47,113 nt of DNA from an uncultured Coprococcus sp. (GTDB taxonomy: Bacteria > Bacillota_A > Clostridia > Lachnospirales > Lachnospiraceae), in contig CAAGAB010000120.1 of NCBI GenBank assembly GCA_900767685.1, positions 1 through 47,113 of the forward strand. Reading direction: 5' to 3'. Below, one piece after another: positions 1 through 9,688 of this stretch. The notes beneath the pieces are model-generated. The model did not search any database, had not been told where the DNA came from, and saw nothing but the letters and a program-made list of their open reading frames with translations. Position 1 is the first letter of the stretch. Each line of letters opens with the position of its first letter. A program made the translations under genes and the position numbers.

Positions 1-612
1 AAGCATCTTCTCAATGATCTGTGTGTATCCACCCATTGGGATTCCCTGGAAGCGATCATTGAAATAGTTGTTGTCATAGATGAATCTCAGAGGCAGTCTC
101 TTGATGATGAATGCAGGAAGTTCTGTACATGGTCTTCCCCACTGTTTTTCTGTATATCCCTTTACAAGCTTCTCATATACATCAGTACCTGCCAGCTTGA
201 GTGCCTGCTCCTCGAGGTTCTTTGGCTCGCCGATATTCAGATCTGCAATCTGTTTCTCAATTATAGCCTTTGCCTCTGATGGTTTCTTGATTCCCCACAT
301 CTTGCTGAATGTATTCATGTTGAATGGCAGATTATAAAGCTCATCCTTGTATGAAGCAACAGGTGAGTTGATATAGTTGTTGAACTCAGCGAACTGATTT
401 ACATACTCCCATATCTTCTTATCTGATGTATGGAATATATGTGCACCGTACTTGTGTACATTTATTCCCTCTATCTGCTCTGTGTAAATATTTCCTGCAA
501 TGTGTGAACGTTTGTCGATCACAAGGCAACTCTTGCCTCTCTTATTTGCCTCGTAAGCAAATACCGCACCGAAAAGTCCGGCACCAACTATGAGGTAATC
601 ATACTTTGCCAT
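1..612 (-). CDS. glf: UDP-galactopyranose mutase, C-terminus outside window
   Basis: Flavoenzyme that interconverts UDP-galactopyranose and UDP-galactofuranose, the donor for galactofuranose (Galf) polymers; cytoplasmic. The 204 visible residues begin MAKYDYLIVGAGLFGAVFAY, with the FAD-binding GAGLFG at residues 10-15 and the family motif GAHIFHT at 56-62. A PF-type segment with KGYTEKQWGRP follows further on. The family is usually about 370 residues, so roughly half is missing beyond position 1. An AGGAGG site at 621-626 sits 8 nt upstream of the ATG. It is the last visible gene of the polysaccharide operon and lies 94 nt behind the predicted Galf transferase, which supports Galf as a component of the product. 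The 94-nt gap holds only a weak 6-bp hairpin (GCAGAC/GTCTGC). Confidence 0.96.
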   Translation of the reverse strand, partial: MAKYDYLIVGAGLFGAVFAYEANKRGKSCLVIDKRSHIAGNIYTEQIEGINVHKYGAHIFHTSDKKIWEYVNQFAEFNNYINSPVASYKDELYNLPFNMNTFSKMWGIKKPSEAKAIIEKQIADLNIGEPKNLEEQALKLAGTDVYEKLVKGYTEKQWGRPCTELPAFIIKRLPLRFIYDNNYFNDRFQGIPMGGYTQIIEKML

Positions 613-706
613 TTCCTTTATCCTCCTTGTCTTATGAAGCAGACTCAGAACGTCTGCATGTGTCATCAGTTATCATCAATCATCCGCATGCTAACCAACG
701 AATTGA

Positions 707-2539
707 TTAAATATGAAGATACTCATTCCAGAACTTGTCTGAGGTCATCTCCTTAAATGCAGCTCTGTATGCCTGTTCTACCTGTACATGTGTCTTCTTA
801 TATTTTGAGAGCACCTTTCTGTATCTCTTGATAAGAGCAAAGCACTTCTTTCTGTTGATAGTCCTGATAGCACCTGTCATGTTGTTGTTGTTAACCGCAA
901 CCAGCGTCTTCTTCATATAATTCTTTCCAGGAACAAAGAACCAGTCATACGCAATGATACTTGGTGTTTTCTTCAACAGGAAGTTAGGAAGAAGGTGTCC
1001 GTTTATCGTGATCATATACCATATTTTTCTAATCTTGTTGAGACTCGTATACTCGTATGGATCCGATGGCAAAGTTCCTGAATAACCTAGCTCTGTAAGA
1101 GGGACTAATTTCTCATTCTTTGCATTGTGCTCCTTAAGACTCTTCTCACCATCAAGATTCTTGATATAATCAGGTCCATTGAGATAATCATCTATCGAAT
1201 CAATAAGAAGTTCTGCATTGTTATATGCAAATCTTGTAAGTTCTTTCCAGAACATTGCCTTGATTCTTGCAAGGAAATCCTCTTCCTGACAGATTCCGCC
1301 TGCAGCCTGTATTACAAAACTGTTTCTGTGAACCTGATAAAGCTCCATAGCCGCATTGAACTTGCCCGCAAATCCTACATGCCATATACAGATACCATTA
1401 AGTGCTATGAATCCCGGCTTATTTCTGAGTGAAAACTCAACGTCATCTCCTCTTACGAATACCGGAAGTGGAAGACCTCTCTCTTCTATATGTTCAACAG
1501 GGATACAGCAGTACCACCATCCTGCATATGCATCTTCCACATCAAAGCTATACTCTTCATTTTTAATTACGTTGTCTATGGATCTCATATCCATAGGCTC
1601 TTTTATAGGTCCATATGAACCATCTTTCTTATGAACATATCCAACATCCTCATACTGTCTCTCACGGATATCGTAATCAAACATAGCGCCGCTCAGGAAA
1701 CACTTCTTGTACTCATCCTTGAGGAGTCTGAGCAGATAATATGTTCTAAACAAGCTCTCTGGCATAACCATAACATCATCATCCATGAGAAGGACATGTG
1801 TAGGCTTGTCTTTTCTCTTAAGTGCCTCTATCATACCTCTTGTGAATCCGCCTGCACCACCGACATTATTGTTCATATATATCTTCAAGTCTTCACAGTC
1901 AAGCTCCGAAGGATCAAGTTCTCTGTCGTTATCAATTACATGTACAAAGATATGTCCCTTGAGGTCACTGCCCTCACACAAAACATTCTTCTTGATAAGC
2001 TCGATATTTCTCTTTATATACTCCTGTTTTTTGAATGTTGTTGTTGCAAGTGAGATATTAACATCTCTTATTCTGTCTTCCTCTATATCTGCGGAGTAAT
2101 ATGCACTGTATAACTCAGTGTCCTCAAGAATATCCATTCTGAAACCTACCAGCGCCTTGTCAGTCTCCGGGATGTTGACTACAACATCACTCACATCATC
2201 ACACTCTATAACCTGTGTGCTGAGTGCATTGTATGTGACTGCTACAGATGCAGCATATATTGCATACAACGACAAATTAACTTTACCTTTCATTCTGAGA
2301 TGAAGTTTAAAATTCTTTACGCCGGTATACTCAGTCCACTTCTTCACCTGTATACAGTTGTAATATGTCATAAAATTGACTTTGTTATACTTCTGCATGA
2401 TATGGCACTGCTTTGCCGAGTCATAGGTAAACGGTGTTCTATAATCCCTGCCTATTGCGCTGAACTCCGGATAATCTACTATGTTCATATCCAAGTTCAT
2501 CTGAAGCATAACATTCTGCAACTTTACATTTTGTAACAT
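707..2539 (-). CDS. GlfT2-like galactofuranosyltransferase (GT2)
   Basis: Predicted polymerising glycosyltransferase using UDP-Galf. The 610 residues match the GlfT2 layout: an N-terminal beta-sandwich (about 1-150), a GT-A catalytic domain (about 155-430) and a helical C-terminal part. Visible residues are the metal-binding DDD at 253-255 in HVLLMDDDVMV, the acceptor-side WW at 341-342, DD at 365-366 in FVRGDDVEFSLR (candidate catalytic base) and His387 in CIWH. These correspond in order to the D-D-D, W, D, H set known for mycobacterial GlfT2. It sits next to glf, as Galf transferases often do. The first residues repeat LQNV twice. A GGAG ribosome site precedes the ATG. Acceptor and linkage cannot be read from sequence. 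Confidence 0.88.
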   Translation of the reverse strand: MLQNVKLQNVMLQMNLDMNIVDYPEFSAIGRDYRTPFTYDSAKQCHIMQKYNKVNFMTYYNCIQVKKWTEYTGVKNFKLHLRMKGKVNLSLYAIYAASVAVTYNALSTQVIECDDVSDVVVNIPETDKALVGFRMDILEDTELYSAYYSADIEEDRIRDVNISLATTTFKKQEYIKRNIELIKKNVLCEGSDLKGHIFVHVIDNDRELDPSELDCEDLKIYMNNNVGGAGGFTRGMIEALKRKDKPTHVLLMDDDVMVMPESLFRTYYLLRLLKDEYKKCFLSGAMFDYDIRERQYEDVGYVHKKDGSYGPIKEPMDMRSIDNVIKNEEYSFDVEDAYAGWWYCCIPVEHIEERGLPLPVFVRGDDVEFSLRNKPGFIALNGICIWHVGFAGKFNAAMELYQVHRNSFVIQAAGGICQEEDFLARIKAMFWKELTRFAYNNAELLIDSIDDYLNGPDYIKNLDGEKSLKEHNAKNEKLVPLTELGYSGTLPSDPYEYTSLNKIRKIWYMITINGHLLPNFLLKKTPSIIAYDWFFVPGKNYMKKTLVAVNNNNMTGAIRTINRKKCFALIKRYRKVLSKYKKTHVQVEQAYRAAFKEMTSDKFWNEYLHI

Positions 2540-2615
2540 TACTCCTATCCTCCTATGTCTTGTGTATCCTCTTTTTTATTTATAATTATATTGCTATATA
2601 ATCGGTGCAATTTAT

Positions 2616-3923
2616 CTATTTCGCGGCATCGTCTAAAACATCAGATTCGCATTTAGTCTCTTGAACCTCTGCAGCCGGAGACTGATCTGTCTCTTTTTTT
2701 TCCGAAATCGACTTTTCCGGTTTTTTATCTGCCACGTTTTCCTCAACTTGTTTTTCCGGCTTTTCTGACTTTGTCTCTGCCGGTTTTTCTGCCTTTGTCT
2801 CTGCCGGCTTCTTTTCTGACTTCGCCTCTGCCGCCGCAAGTTCCTTTGCTTTTTTTGCTGCCACTGCCGCCTCTTTCTTGGCTGCCTCCGCTTTCTTTAC
2901 CAGCTCTGCAGCTGTCTTTTTCGCTGCAACAGCCTTCTTTGTAAGAGCATCTGCTGTTTTTTTCGCCACCGCAGCATTCTTAGCCGCCTCCGCAGCTGTC
3001 ACAACCTTAGGCTGTTCATTTGCAGATGCCATCTGAGCCAATGTCTTAGGATCAGCGATGGCATTGCCATTTATTCCCGCAAGGATTATCGGAACTGGTG
3101 ACTCCATCTCTTTCTGGAACGCGTCACATACTTTATTGGTCTCACCAACCATGATCACATGTCCATGATCAAGCCACATAACCTTATTGCACTGTTTCCT
3201 GACAGCCGGAAGGCTGTGTGACACATATAGAAGTGTGGTTCCCGCTTCAAGCATGGCTGTCATCTTTGCCGCACACTTCTTTCGGAATTTCATATCTCCA
3301 ACTGCGAGTATCTCATCTGCTATCAGTATGTCCGGATTGACCGCTGTAGCTACAGAGAATGCAAGTCTTGTCTTCATACCTGATGAGAAATTCTTTACCG
3401 GAGAATCCAAGAAATCCTGAAGCTCCGAAAACTCAACTATCTCGTCAAACTTTGATTCTATAAAAGCCTTTGAATATCCAAGCAAAGTACCATTAAGGAA
3501 TATATTCTCTCTAGCCGTGAGCTGTGGGTCTATTCCTGCACCAAGCTCTATAAGTGCGGCCACAGTTCCTGACACGGACACCGTTCCACTTGAAGGCTTG
3601 AGTATTCGGCTCACAACCTTCAGCAATGTGGATTTTCCAGCTCCATTTGTCCCTATAAAGCCCCAGGCTTCGCCCTTCTTTATCTCCAGATTTATATCTT
3701 TGAGTGCAATAAACTCCTGGAACATCAGTTGTCTTGTGACAAGTCTGATAAAATATTCTTTCAGGTTATCTATCTTAAGATTGTTCTTGTTGAATCTTAT
3801 CGTTACATCTTTGAGTTCTATGATAGTTTCACCTTGTTCTACTGTGGATGCCTGTTGAGCTTTAGAGGTAAATATCTCATTTACATCCATCTCTCCGCCA
3901 TTCTTAGCAGTTGTATCCATCAT
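2616..3923 (-). CDS. Polysaccharide ABC exporter ATPase (Wzt/TagH type) with Ala/Lys-rich tail
   Basis: Nucleotide-binding subunit of a polysaccharide exporter, pairing with the permease encoded 8 nt upstream. Walker A is GTNGAGKST at residues 91-99, the signature is NFSSGMKTRLAF and Walker B is ILIADEIL; this is the Wzt/TagH/RfbB family of ABC-2 partners. Many Wzt proteins carry a C-terminal beta-sandwich that binds the glycan. Here residues from about 300 to 435 are instead a low-complexity tail, first Ala/Lys-rich (KKAVAAKKTAAELVKK) and then Lys/Glu/Pro-rich, which looks like an extended coil or a charged wall- or membrane-associated arm. The start is either of two adjacent ATGs behind GGAGG; the upstream one is given. 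Confidence 0.92.
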   Translation of the reverse strand: MMDTTAKNGGEMDVNEIFTSKAQQASTVEQGETIIELKDVTIRFNKNNLKIDNLKEYFIRLVTRQLMFQEFIALKDINLEIKKGEAWGFIGTNGAGKSTLLKVVSRILKPSSGTVSVSGTVAALIELGAGIDPQLTARENIFLNGTLLGYSKAFIESKFDEIVEFSELQDFLDSPVKNFSSGMKTRLAFSVATAVNPDILIADEILAVGDMKFRKKCAAKMTAMLEAGTTLLYVSHSLPAVRKQCNKVMWLDHGHVIMVGETNKVCDAFQKEMESPVPIILAGINGNAIADPKTLAQMASANEQPKVVTAAEAAKNAAVAKKTADALTKKAVAAKKTAAELVKKAEAAKKEAAVAAKKAKELAAAEAKSEKKPAETKAEKPAETKSEKPEKQVEENVADKKPEKSISEKKETDQSPAAEVQETKCESDVLDDAAK

Positions 3924-3931
3924 CTAACCTC

Positions 3932-4720
3932 CTAAATATACAGAATAAACTTGTCCTGATTCTTCTTAAAGAAGAATACTCCCAAGCCAAAGAATAAAAA
4001 TGCATAGAATATTCCAAGGCCAACCGTTCCAACTCCCGGGAGATGTCCTGTATGTGCTATAGCTCTAAACTGCTTGATATATACATATATTGGATTGAAA
4101 TAATTAACAAATAACTGAAGCCAATCAGGAAGCATGTCTATCGGATAGAAAATTGCCGAGCAATACATCCACATGGTTGTTATGGCATTCCATATATACC
4201 TTGTATCCCTGAAGAATACATGGAGCTGTGCCAAAAAAAATCCCAGTCCGCAGGCAAAGATATATGCCTGAAGAAATACAAATGGGAACAACAGCATAGT
4301 CCAGTAAAATGGCGATTTTGTAAATATAATTACTATAAGAAACGCTCCCAGTGAGAACATACTGTCCACTAGTGAACTGGTGATCTTCGCCAGCGGGAAC
4401 ATGAATTTCGATACATAGGTCTTTCTGAGAAGCGATGAGTTGTCAGTTATACTTCCCAGTGCTTTTCCACATGCTCCTATAACCATCTCATAGATGATTC
4501 GTCCCGAAAACAAATATACCGGAAAATGTGGAATCTGTCTCTTGAACATTTTTGAAAATACAACTACCATTACTATCATGATAAGCAACGGATTCAATAT
4601 GCTCCATACATATCCAAGAAAACTACGTCTATATTTTAACTTTAAATCTCTTGTTACAAGCTGCTTTAAAAGATCCTTATAATTAAAAACTTCTAAAAAG
4701 CTTCCGCTCTTAAATTTCAT
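3932..4720 (-). CDS. Polysaccharide ABC exporter permease (Wzm/TagG type)
   Basis: Membrane subunit of an ABC-2 exporter that moves an undecaprenyl-linked glycan across the cytoplasmic membrane. The 262 residues have the family N-terminus (LVTRDLKLKYRRSFLGYVWS) followed by about six hydrophobic helices, and end in a short lysine-containing tail. Length and order (permease, then ATPase 8 nt later) are typical of Wzm-Wzt pairs. Its position inside the operon, between glycosyltransferases, indicates that the chain is completed in the cytoplasm and then exported, in contrast to a Wzx/Wzy route. No polymerase or flippase is seen in the window. Confidence 0.93.
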   Translation of the reverse strand: MKFKSGSFLEVFNYKDLLKQLVTRDLKLKYRRSFLGYVWSILNPLLIMIVMVVVFSKMFKRQIPHFPVYLFSGRIIYEMVIGACGKALGSITDNSSLLRKTYVSKFMFPLAKITSSLVDSMFSLGAFLIVIIFTKSPFYWTMLLFPFVFLQAYIFACGLGFFLAQLHVFFRDTRYIWNAITTMWMYCSAIFYPIDMLPDWLQLFVNYFNPIYVYIKQFRAIAHTGHLPGVGTVGLGIFYAFLFFGLGVFFFKKNQDKFILYI

Positions 4721-4792
4721 TGAAAAAATCCTCCGAATTAGTCCTTCAAATCAATCTCAAATCAATCTTCATCATTAACTCTATTATGCCCG

Positions 4793-5824
4793 CTAGTCAA
4801 ATGTCTTATTATGCCTTACCCGATTGTAAAGCTTGGATCCCAGCATCCTGTTATATCCTTCAAGACCAATATGTGCAGCATTCAGTAGTTTCAATATTCT
4901 ATAATGATTGATTGACATATCTACCACGTGTCTGTTACGTTTGGCTATATATGCCATCAGTTCATCCACGCGGGCAACTCCGCGCTTTCTGTCAGAATCG
5001 CACAACATCGAAGTAACCATAAAGCTGAGGAGCAGCAGGTGTATCTTCTTGTCACAATATTCACGCGCCCATTCATCTTTTATCTGAGTTCTGTCCTTGA
5101 GCATCTTGACTATAACAAACTTTGTATGATCTATTCTCTTTAGCTGATTTTCAGCCGATACACTCTGCGACACATCGCCGATTCTATATTCGTATACAAA
5201 CAAATCCAGCGGCAATACAGATTCAGCCTGGCAGCATGGATATGTGGCGTATTCATGGTCCTCGTAAAACACATTTTCCGCCAGTTTCACACCTTTTTCT
5301 TTATAAAATTCTGTTCTGTATGTTATTCCATGAAAAGTCAGGCTTCGATCAAACTTTTTCCAATCTGACATAACCTCTGCCATTGTATATTTCTTGCCAA
5401 ATTCATCAGGAAAGCATCTCCAATTCTTTATCTCTCCTGTTGTTATATTGATCGTATGATGACATGTGAGTACCACATCTGCATCAGTCTTTTCAAGAGC
5501 TTCTATATACTGCGGAATACTCTCTGTCAGAAACCAGTCATCTGCATCAAGAGCTTTCATATATCGCCCTCTGACCACAGCCGCACCAGCATTGATCGCG
5601 GAGCCATGTCCTCCGTTCTCTTTATTAATGAGCGTAAAACTATCCGGATATCTGGATATATATTCATCACATATAGTTTCACTTCCATCCGTAGAGCCAT
5701 CGTTGACGACAATCACATCAATCTTATCCATAAGTTCTGGAACCACCAGAGAATCCAGGCACTTAACCAGATACGCCTTACTGTTGTAAGACGGAATTAC
5801 AATACTTAATATCTTGTCACTCAT
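4793..5824 (-). CDS. Glycosyltransferase family 2
   Basis: Inverting GT-A glycosyltransferase expected to add one sugar to the growing lipid-linked glycan in the cytoplasm. The N-terminal LSIVIPSYNSKAYL, NDGSTDGS at residues 41-48 and the metal-binding DADD at 93-96 are classical GT2 signatures, and the total of 343 residues is normal. The C-terminal third is helical and lacks clear transmembrane segments. Donor and acceptor cannot be assigned. It lies 40 nt after the preceding glycosyltransferase gene and 72 nt before the permease gene, in the same operon. Confidence 0.92.
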   Translation of the reverse strand: MSDKILSIVIPSYNSKAYLVKCLDSLVVPELMDKIDVIVVNDGSTDGSETICDEYISRYPDSFTLINKENGGHGSAINAGAAVVRGRYMKALDADDWFLTESIPQYIEALEKTDADVVLTCHHTINITTGEIKNWRCFPDEFGKKYTMAEVMSDWKKFDRSLTFHGITYRTEFYKEKGVKLAENVFYEDHEYATYPCCQAESVLPLDLFVYEYRIGDVSQSVSAENQLKRIDHTKFVIVKMLKDRTQIKDEWAREYCDKKIHLLLLSFMVTSMLCDSDRKRGVARVDELMAYIAKRNRHVVDMSINHYRILKLLNAAHIGLEGYNRMLGSKLYNRVRHNKTFD

Positions 5825-5864
5825 CTTTGTTTACCATCTTTGTCTTTCTATTTTTCTTTACCCG

Positions 5865-6680
5865 TTATTTTCTCGATTGTTTGTAATCTTTTTTTCGATT
5901 ATTTTTTCCAAGCCGATTCTCATTCATACCTCTCAGTATGAGTCTGAATGCTTTAAATGCTGTTGTTTTTTCGTCGAACATACGCCTTTTCCTTACGCTG
6001 TAGTATACAGCATAAAAAAATGCCGGCACATATCCCATGATATACCGGGTTGTGTTGCCACGATTCACAAAGAATTCTTCATTATAACCTTTAAACCAAG
6101 TCGACTTCGTCTGTGCCACATCCGCAATTACAAAAGGAACATAATATATGTTTAACCCTTTTTTTCTGCAGTCTGTGAGAAATTTCAATTCTTCCTCCGC
6201 TCCATTTCCCGAGCCGGCACCCATCCTCTCATCAAAATATACATCATTCCTTATCAAGCTCTCACGTCGGAATGATATCTGCCACGAAGCCACATGCATC
6301 AATTCAAAATAATTGAGTTTTTTCGGGACTTTCTTCTGTCCCGTTTGTCTGTTGCCTATATCAAATATAATAACATCCGCTTCCGGTATATCCTCATAAG
6401 CCTTGATGATCCCTGTTTCGCAGTTGTCCACAAACACCTCATCATCATCACACAACAGACATATATCCGCTTTCGAATTACGGATCGCGAAATTTCTGCT
6501 TTTGGTAAGTCCCCTGTCATTCACCGAAAAAATTCTGATTTTTTTACCATTCTTTTCATATTCCTGGTAATCATCCCGTCCACACTGATTTACAATCAAT
6601 GTGGACGAGGTGATATGTGATCTTTCTATTATGTCTTCACCACATAGGTTCATACACGAAAGCAGTATCTCAAATTTCAT
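5865..6680 (-). CDS. Glycosyltransferase family 2 (short)
   Basis: A 271-residue GT2-like enzyme. The motif GLTKSRNFAI (57-66) followed by ICLLCDDDEVF, with the metal-binding DDD at 78-80, and a later GNGAEEELKFL segment carrying acidic catalytic candidates are typical of small capsule and wall glycosyltransferases. The C-terminus is strongly basic (KNNRKKDYKQSRK), which could hold the protein at the membrane surface. It is co-transcribed, starting 28 nt after the fusion gene. The sugar specificity is unknown. Confidence 0.88.
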   Translation of the reverse strand: MKFEILLSCMNLCGEDIIERSHITSSTLIVNQCGRDDYQEYEKNGKKIRIFSVNDRGLTKSRNFAIRNSKADICLLCDDDEVFVDNCETGIIKAYEDIPEADVIIFDIGNRQTGQKKVPKKLNYFELMHVASWQISFRRESLIRNDVYFDERMGAGSGNGAEEELKFLTDCRKKGLNIYYVPFVIADVAQTKSTWFKGYNEEFFVNRGNTTRYIMGYVPAFFYAVYYSVRKRRMFDEKTTAFKAFRLILRGMNENRLGKNNRKKDYKQSRK

Positions 6681-6708
6681 AAATCAAACACCTATCAAAC
6701 CTATATTT

Positions 6709-9516
6709 TTATTCAATAAACGCTTCCATGAACATCGGTTTATTTTCATTTGAAACAAATCTCTTAACATTCTTGTCAAATTCAGCCCTGTTGCTTGCTG
6801 AGAGATACTCAAATCCAAGTGACTCTACCCAGCCCTTTGCGATTGCATTATGAGCCTGAGTGATACCCGGTGTATTGAAATGTCTAAGGAATCCTGCACC
6901 GCCGTCATTGTTCAGAAGAATTCTGATATTTCCTGACATCGGCTTGTTCCAGATAGAGTTCATATCATAGAAGAAACTGAGATCTCCTATGAACAGGAAG
7001 CAGAGTGTATTCTCATCACTTGCACATACCTGTCCCATAAATGTGGAAGCTGAACCATCTATACCGTTTGTTCCCATGTTACAGTACACATCAACGCTTG
7101 GATCAAGATCATAGAAATGTGCTCTGTTAAATGAAGTTCCTACTCCAAGGTGAAGCAGTGAATTCTTAGGCATAACTGACATAGTCTTTCCTATTGTATA
7201 GAATGAATTAAAGCCCTCAACTGTCTTGTAATCAACCTGTGGATAATCGTCTACATTCTTCTTCCAAACATTGTAATAATTCTTGTCATTCTTGCTGCCA
7301 TCTGCTCTGTCGGCACAATACTTGAAGAAGTAATCTGTAGGCATCTCATATACGTGAGTAAGCGTTCTATACAGATCGGCAACCTTTCCATCTGGATCAA
7401 TTCTCCAGAACTCAAACTTTCTAGGTATTCCTCTCATCTTGCCCTGAAGAGGACAATTGAGTACTCGCTTACCGCCAAAATACAGTACAAGATCCGGCAT
7501 GAGATTCTGGATAAAGAAATTATTGCCAGTCTTTCTGAGAAGGTTGAACGGATTAAGAGAATATTCGTTCTCAAGGTTTGAGAGATGGTCTGTTACAACA
7601 CAACAATTGTAGCTGCTGCAGAATCTGTCAAAATTCTTCTTCTCCTCAGGATCCATAGGCATATTCTGTCCTACGATCACAAGGATCCTCTTTGCCTTCT
7701 TTAACTTTGCTATAGTGTTATCCCAAATCTGTGCAGGGCTTGCTATCTCAACTCTGTCGATATGTCTGTATTTGCTGAGCTGAAGTGTCTCTGCAGGTGG
7801 GAACTTATTCTCAAGGAAGTTCATAGGAACATTGATATGAACAGGGCCTGCTCCGTGATGTGTCATCTCAAGCAGAGTGTCGGATATCATTCTACGTGTT
7901 GCCCACTGGATCATACCATCCCAGCCAATAGGAAGATCTGCTGATGCCTTTACTACTGAGGCAAGTGCTCCCATATGATCTATCTTCTGAGCCTCCATCT
8001 GTCCTGCAAAGTATGGGTAACGGTCTCCTGATATAACGGCGATAGGCACCTGCATATGGTATGCCTCTGTTATACCCGGAAGATAGTTTGATACAGCTGT
8101 TCCTGAAGTACACGTGATCGCTACCGGCTCCTTAAGTCTTGTTGCAAGACCAAGGGCATAGTAAGCGGCACTCCTCTCATCTGTAACATTATGTGTAACG
8201 AAGCAGCTGTTCGCCTCAAAAATTCTCGTAAGTGATACATCTCTTGCGCCTGACGAAACCACGATATGCTTGATTCCGTAGTCTCTTATCATGCTTGCAA
8301 CCATAATACATCTCTGGATGTCTGGGTTAAGCTTGCTGATATCTACTGGTATCTGTGGGAGTTCCGATTCCGGTCCCAGCTTCTTTGGATGCTTTAAAGC
8401 ATTCTTCAACCACTCCATAGATTCTCCTCTCTTAACATCTAAAATATTGTATACCGCTGTGTAGTCGATATCCATCTTGCCATTCTTCTGCATGTCGATA
8501 AACTTGTCCGCCATCTCAGCAGGAGTCTCTACCATTCTGTCCATGAGTCCAAGGCCGCCAAGAAGGAATGGGAAACGTGAAGCTCCTCTTCCCTTGTTCT
8601 TGAGCACGATGAAATTCTTCTTATATATAATAGAAAAACATGAACCATGGAAACTGTCTGTAAGGACCTCTGTTGCATACTTGTAGCAATACAGCCAATC
8701 CTTTATAGTAGGATCGTCAAGGGCTGTGATGTTGTCATCGGCTGTGATGTCCATTCCGCCCAGCATCTCATTTACATCATGAGGCGAATTATATCTTGAC
8801 TGATCAAATATTACAACTATTCTTTTGCCTGACTCCTGGGAAACTCTCTTCAGAGTGTTGCCTATCTCCTTGTTTGGATCCAATATATATGCAAATATAA
8901 ACGGAGTGTTGTTCTCTGTTATTGTTGCCTGCTTTACCAGTTCATCATACTTCTTAACCGGGCAGAGGAATACAGGATCATACACAAGGTCTACGTCCAA
9001 GCCAAAATCATCCTTGCAGATTCTCTGTGAGAAATCATCTCTTACTGATATAGCATTGAATCTTCTGAGATTTCTATTCACCTTTGCTCTCTCTTCATCA
9101 GGGCCTGTGTACTGATCTCTTCCGAATGAGCTTCCATATGCTATTTTATTCGTATTATAATCAACAAAATCAAGGAAATATGACTGACCATACGGTCTTG
9201 ACAGGTTATAGTACCACATCTGGTCTGAACCTATAAGAAATGAATCGCACAAATCGTTTAATTTGTACATCTCATCTAATTTATATAAAGGGGTAACCTC
9301 ATACTGCTCTCTTGCAAACTTGAGGGGATGCGAATTGGCAAGAGCATCTATATCTACCTCTCTTCCAATTGGGTTACGAATCATGACACATGAAAGTTTC
9401 ATTGATTCAAGTACCTTAGAAAGTGCATAATATGTTGCTATGCTTCCATAGTTGTGTCCGTACCACAACCCATAAACTCCTACATCATACGGTTTCTTTT
9501 TTTTGAATATGCTCAT
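6709..9516 (-). CDS. Polysaccharide pyruvyl transferase-like domain fused to a MenD-like ThDP enzyme
   Basis: A 935-residue two-domain protein. Residues 1 to about 370 are a polysaccharide pyruvyl transferase-type domain (WcaK/CsaB family): DVGVYGLWYGHNYGS near the start, IGSDQMWYY near 96 and TDSFHGSCF at 287-295. After a short linker, residues about 395-935 are a thiamine-diphosphate enzyme most like MenD. It has TDERSAAYYALG with the conserved catalytic Glu447, then ITCTSGTAVSNYLPG, and the cofactor-binding pair GDLSFFYDMN (from 844) and NND (869-871). Both halves keep their key motifs, so the gene does not look degraded. It is first in the operon, so it probably makes or attaches an acidic or branched acyl/sugar modification; the substrate is unknown. 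The start follows GGAGG by 7 nt. Confidence 0.85.
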   Translation of the reverse strand: MSIFKKKKPYDVGVYGLWYGHNYGSIATYYALSKVLESMKLSCVMIRNPIGREVDIDALANSHPLKFAREQYEVTPLYKLDEMYKLNDLCDSFLIGSDQMWYYNLSRPYGQSYFLDFVDYNTNKIAYGSSFGRDQYTGPDEERAKVNRNLRRFNAISVRDDFSQRICKDDFGLDVDLVYDPVFLCPVKKYDELVKQATITENNTPFIFAYILDPNKEIGNTLKRVSQESGKRIVVIFDQSRYNSPHDVNEMLGGMDITADDNITALDDPTIKDWLYCYKYATEVLTDSFHGSCFSIIYKKNFIVLKNKGRGASRFPFLLGGLGLMDRMVETPAEMADKFIDMQKNGKMDIDYTAVYNILDVKRGESMEWLKNALKHPKKLGPESELPQIPVDISKLNPDIQRCIMVASMIRDYGIKHIVVSSGARDVSLTRIFEANSCFVTHNVTDERSAAYYALGLATRLKEPVAITCTSGTAVSNYLPGITEAYHMQVPIAVISGDRYPYFAGQMEAQKIDHMGALASVVKASADLPIGWDGMIQWATRRMISDTLLEMTHHGAGPVHINVPMNFLENKFPPAETLQLSKYRHIDRVEIASPAQIWDNTIAKLKKAKRILVIVGQNMPMDPEEKKNFDRFCSSYNCCVVTDHLSNLENEYSLNPFNLLRKTGNNFFIQNLMPDLVLYFGGKRVLNCPLQGKMRGIPRKFEFWRIDPDGKVADLYRTLTHVYEMPTDYFFKYCADRADGSKNDKNYYNVWKKNVDDYPQVDYKTVEGFNSFYTIGKTMSVMPKNSLLHLGVGTSFNRAHFYDLDPSVDVYCNMGTNGIDGSASTFMGQVCASDENTLCFLFIGDLSFFYDMNSIWNKPMSGNIRILLNNDGGAGFLRHFNTPGITQAHNAIAKGWVESLGFEYLSASNRAEFDKNVKRFVSNENKPMFMEAFIE

Positions 9517-9566
9517 GAGCTTTCCTCCAATTACATACTTACGTATATTTATCGCTAATCTTATTC

Positions 9567-9595
9567 AATATATCACTTATATAATCCAAAGTCAA
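9567..9595 (-). promoter_or_regulatory. SigA-type promoter of the polysaccharide operon
   Basis: Read on the minus strand, -35 TTGACT (9590-9595), a 17-bp spacer, and -10 TATATT (9567-9572). It lies 50 bp upstream of the fusion gene's ATG, and no other comparable promoter was seen within the operon down to position 1. Confidence 0.75.
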
Positions 9596-9658
9596 CAAAC
9601 GGTATAAAGCTTTTGTAACCACATTTATATCGCATTTATATCGACCAATTAACGCAAG

Positions 9659-9688
9659 CAAAGCCCAAGGCTTACGCCATGGGCTTTG
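9659..9688 (-). terminator. Terminator-like hairpin after galE
   Basis: Perfect 9-bp arms CAAAGCCCA and TGGGCTTTG around a 12-nt loop, 76 nt beyond the galE stop. The T tract after it on the minus strand is poor, so it may be a weak terminator or an mRNA-stabilising stem. Confidence 0.5.

Noticed and set aside
2633..2839. 68-codon Arg/Gln-rich frame inside the Wzt gene
   Set aside because: Alternate-frame reading of the Ala/Lys-rich tail codons.
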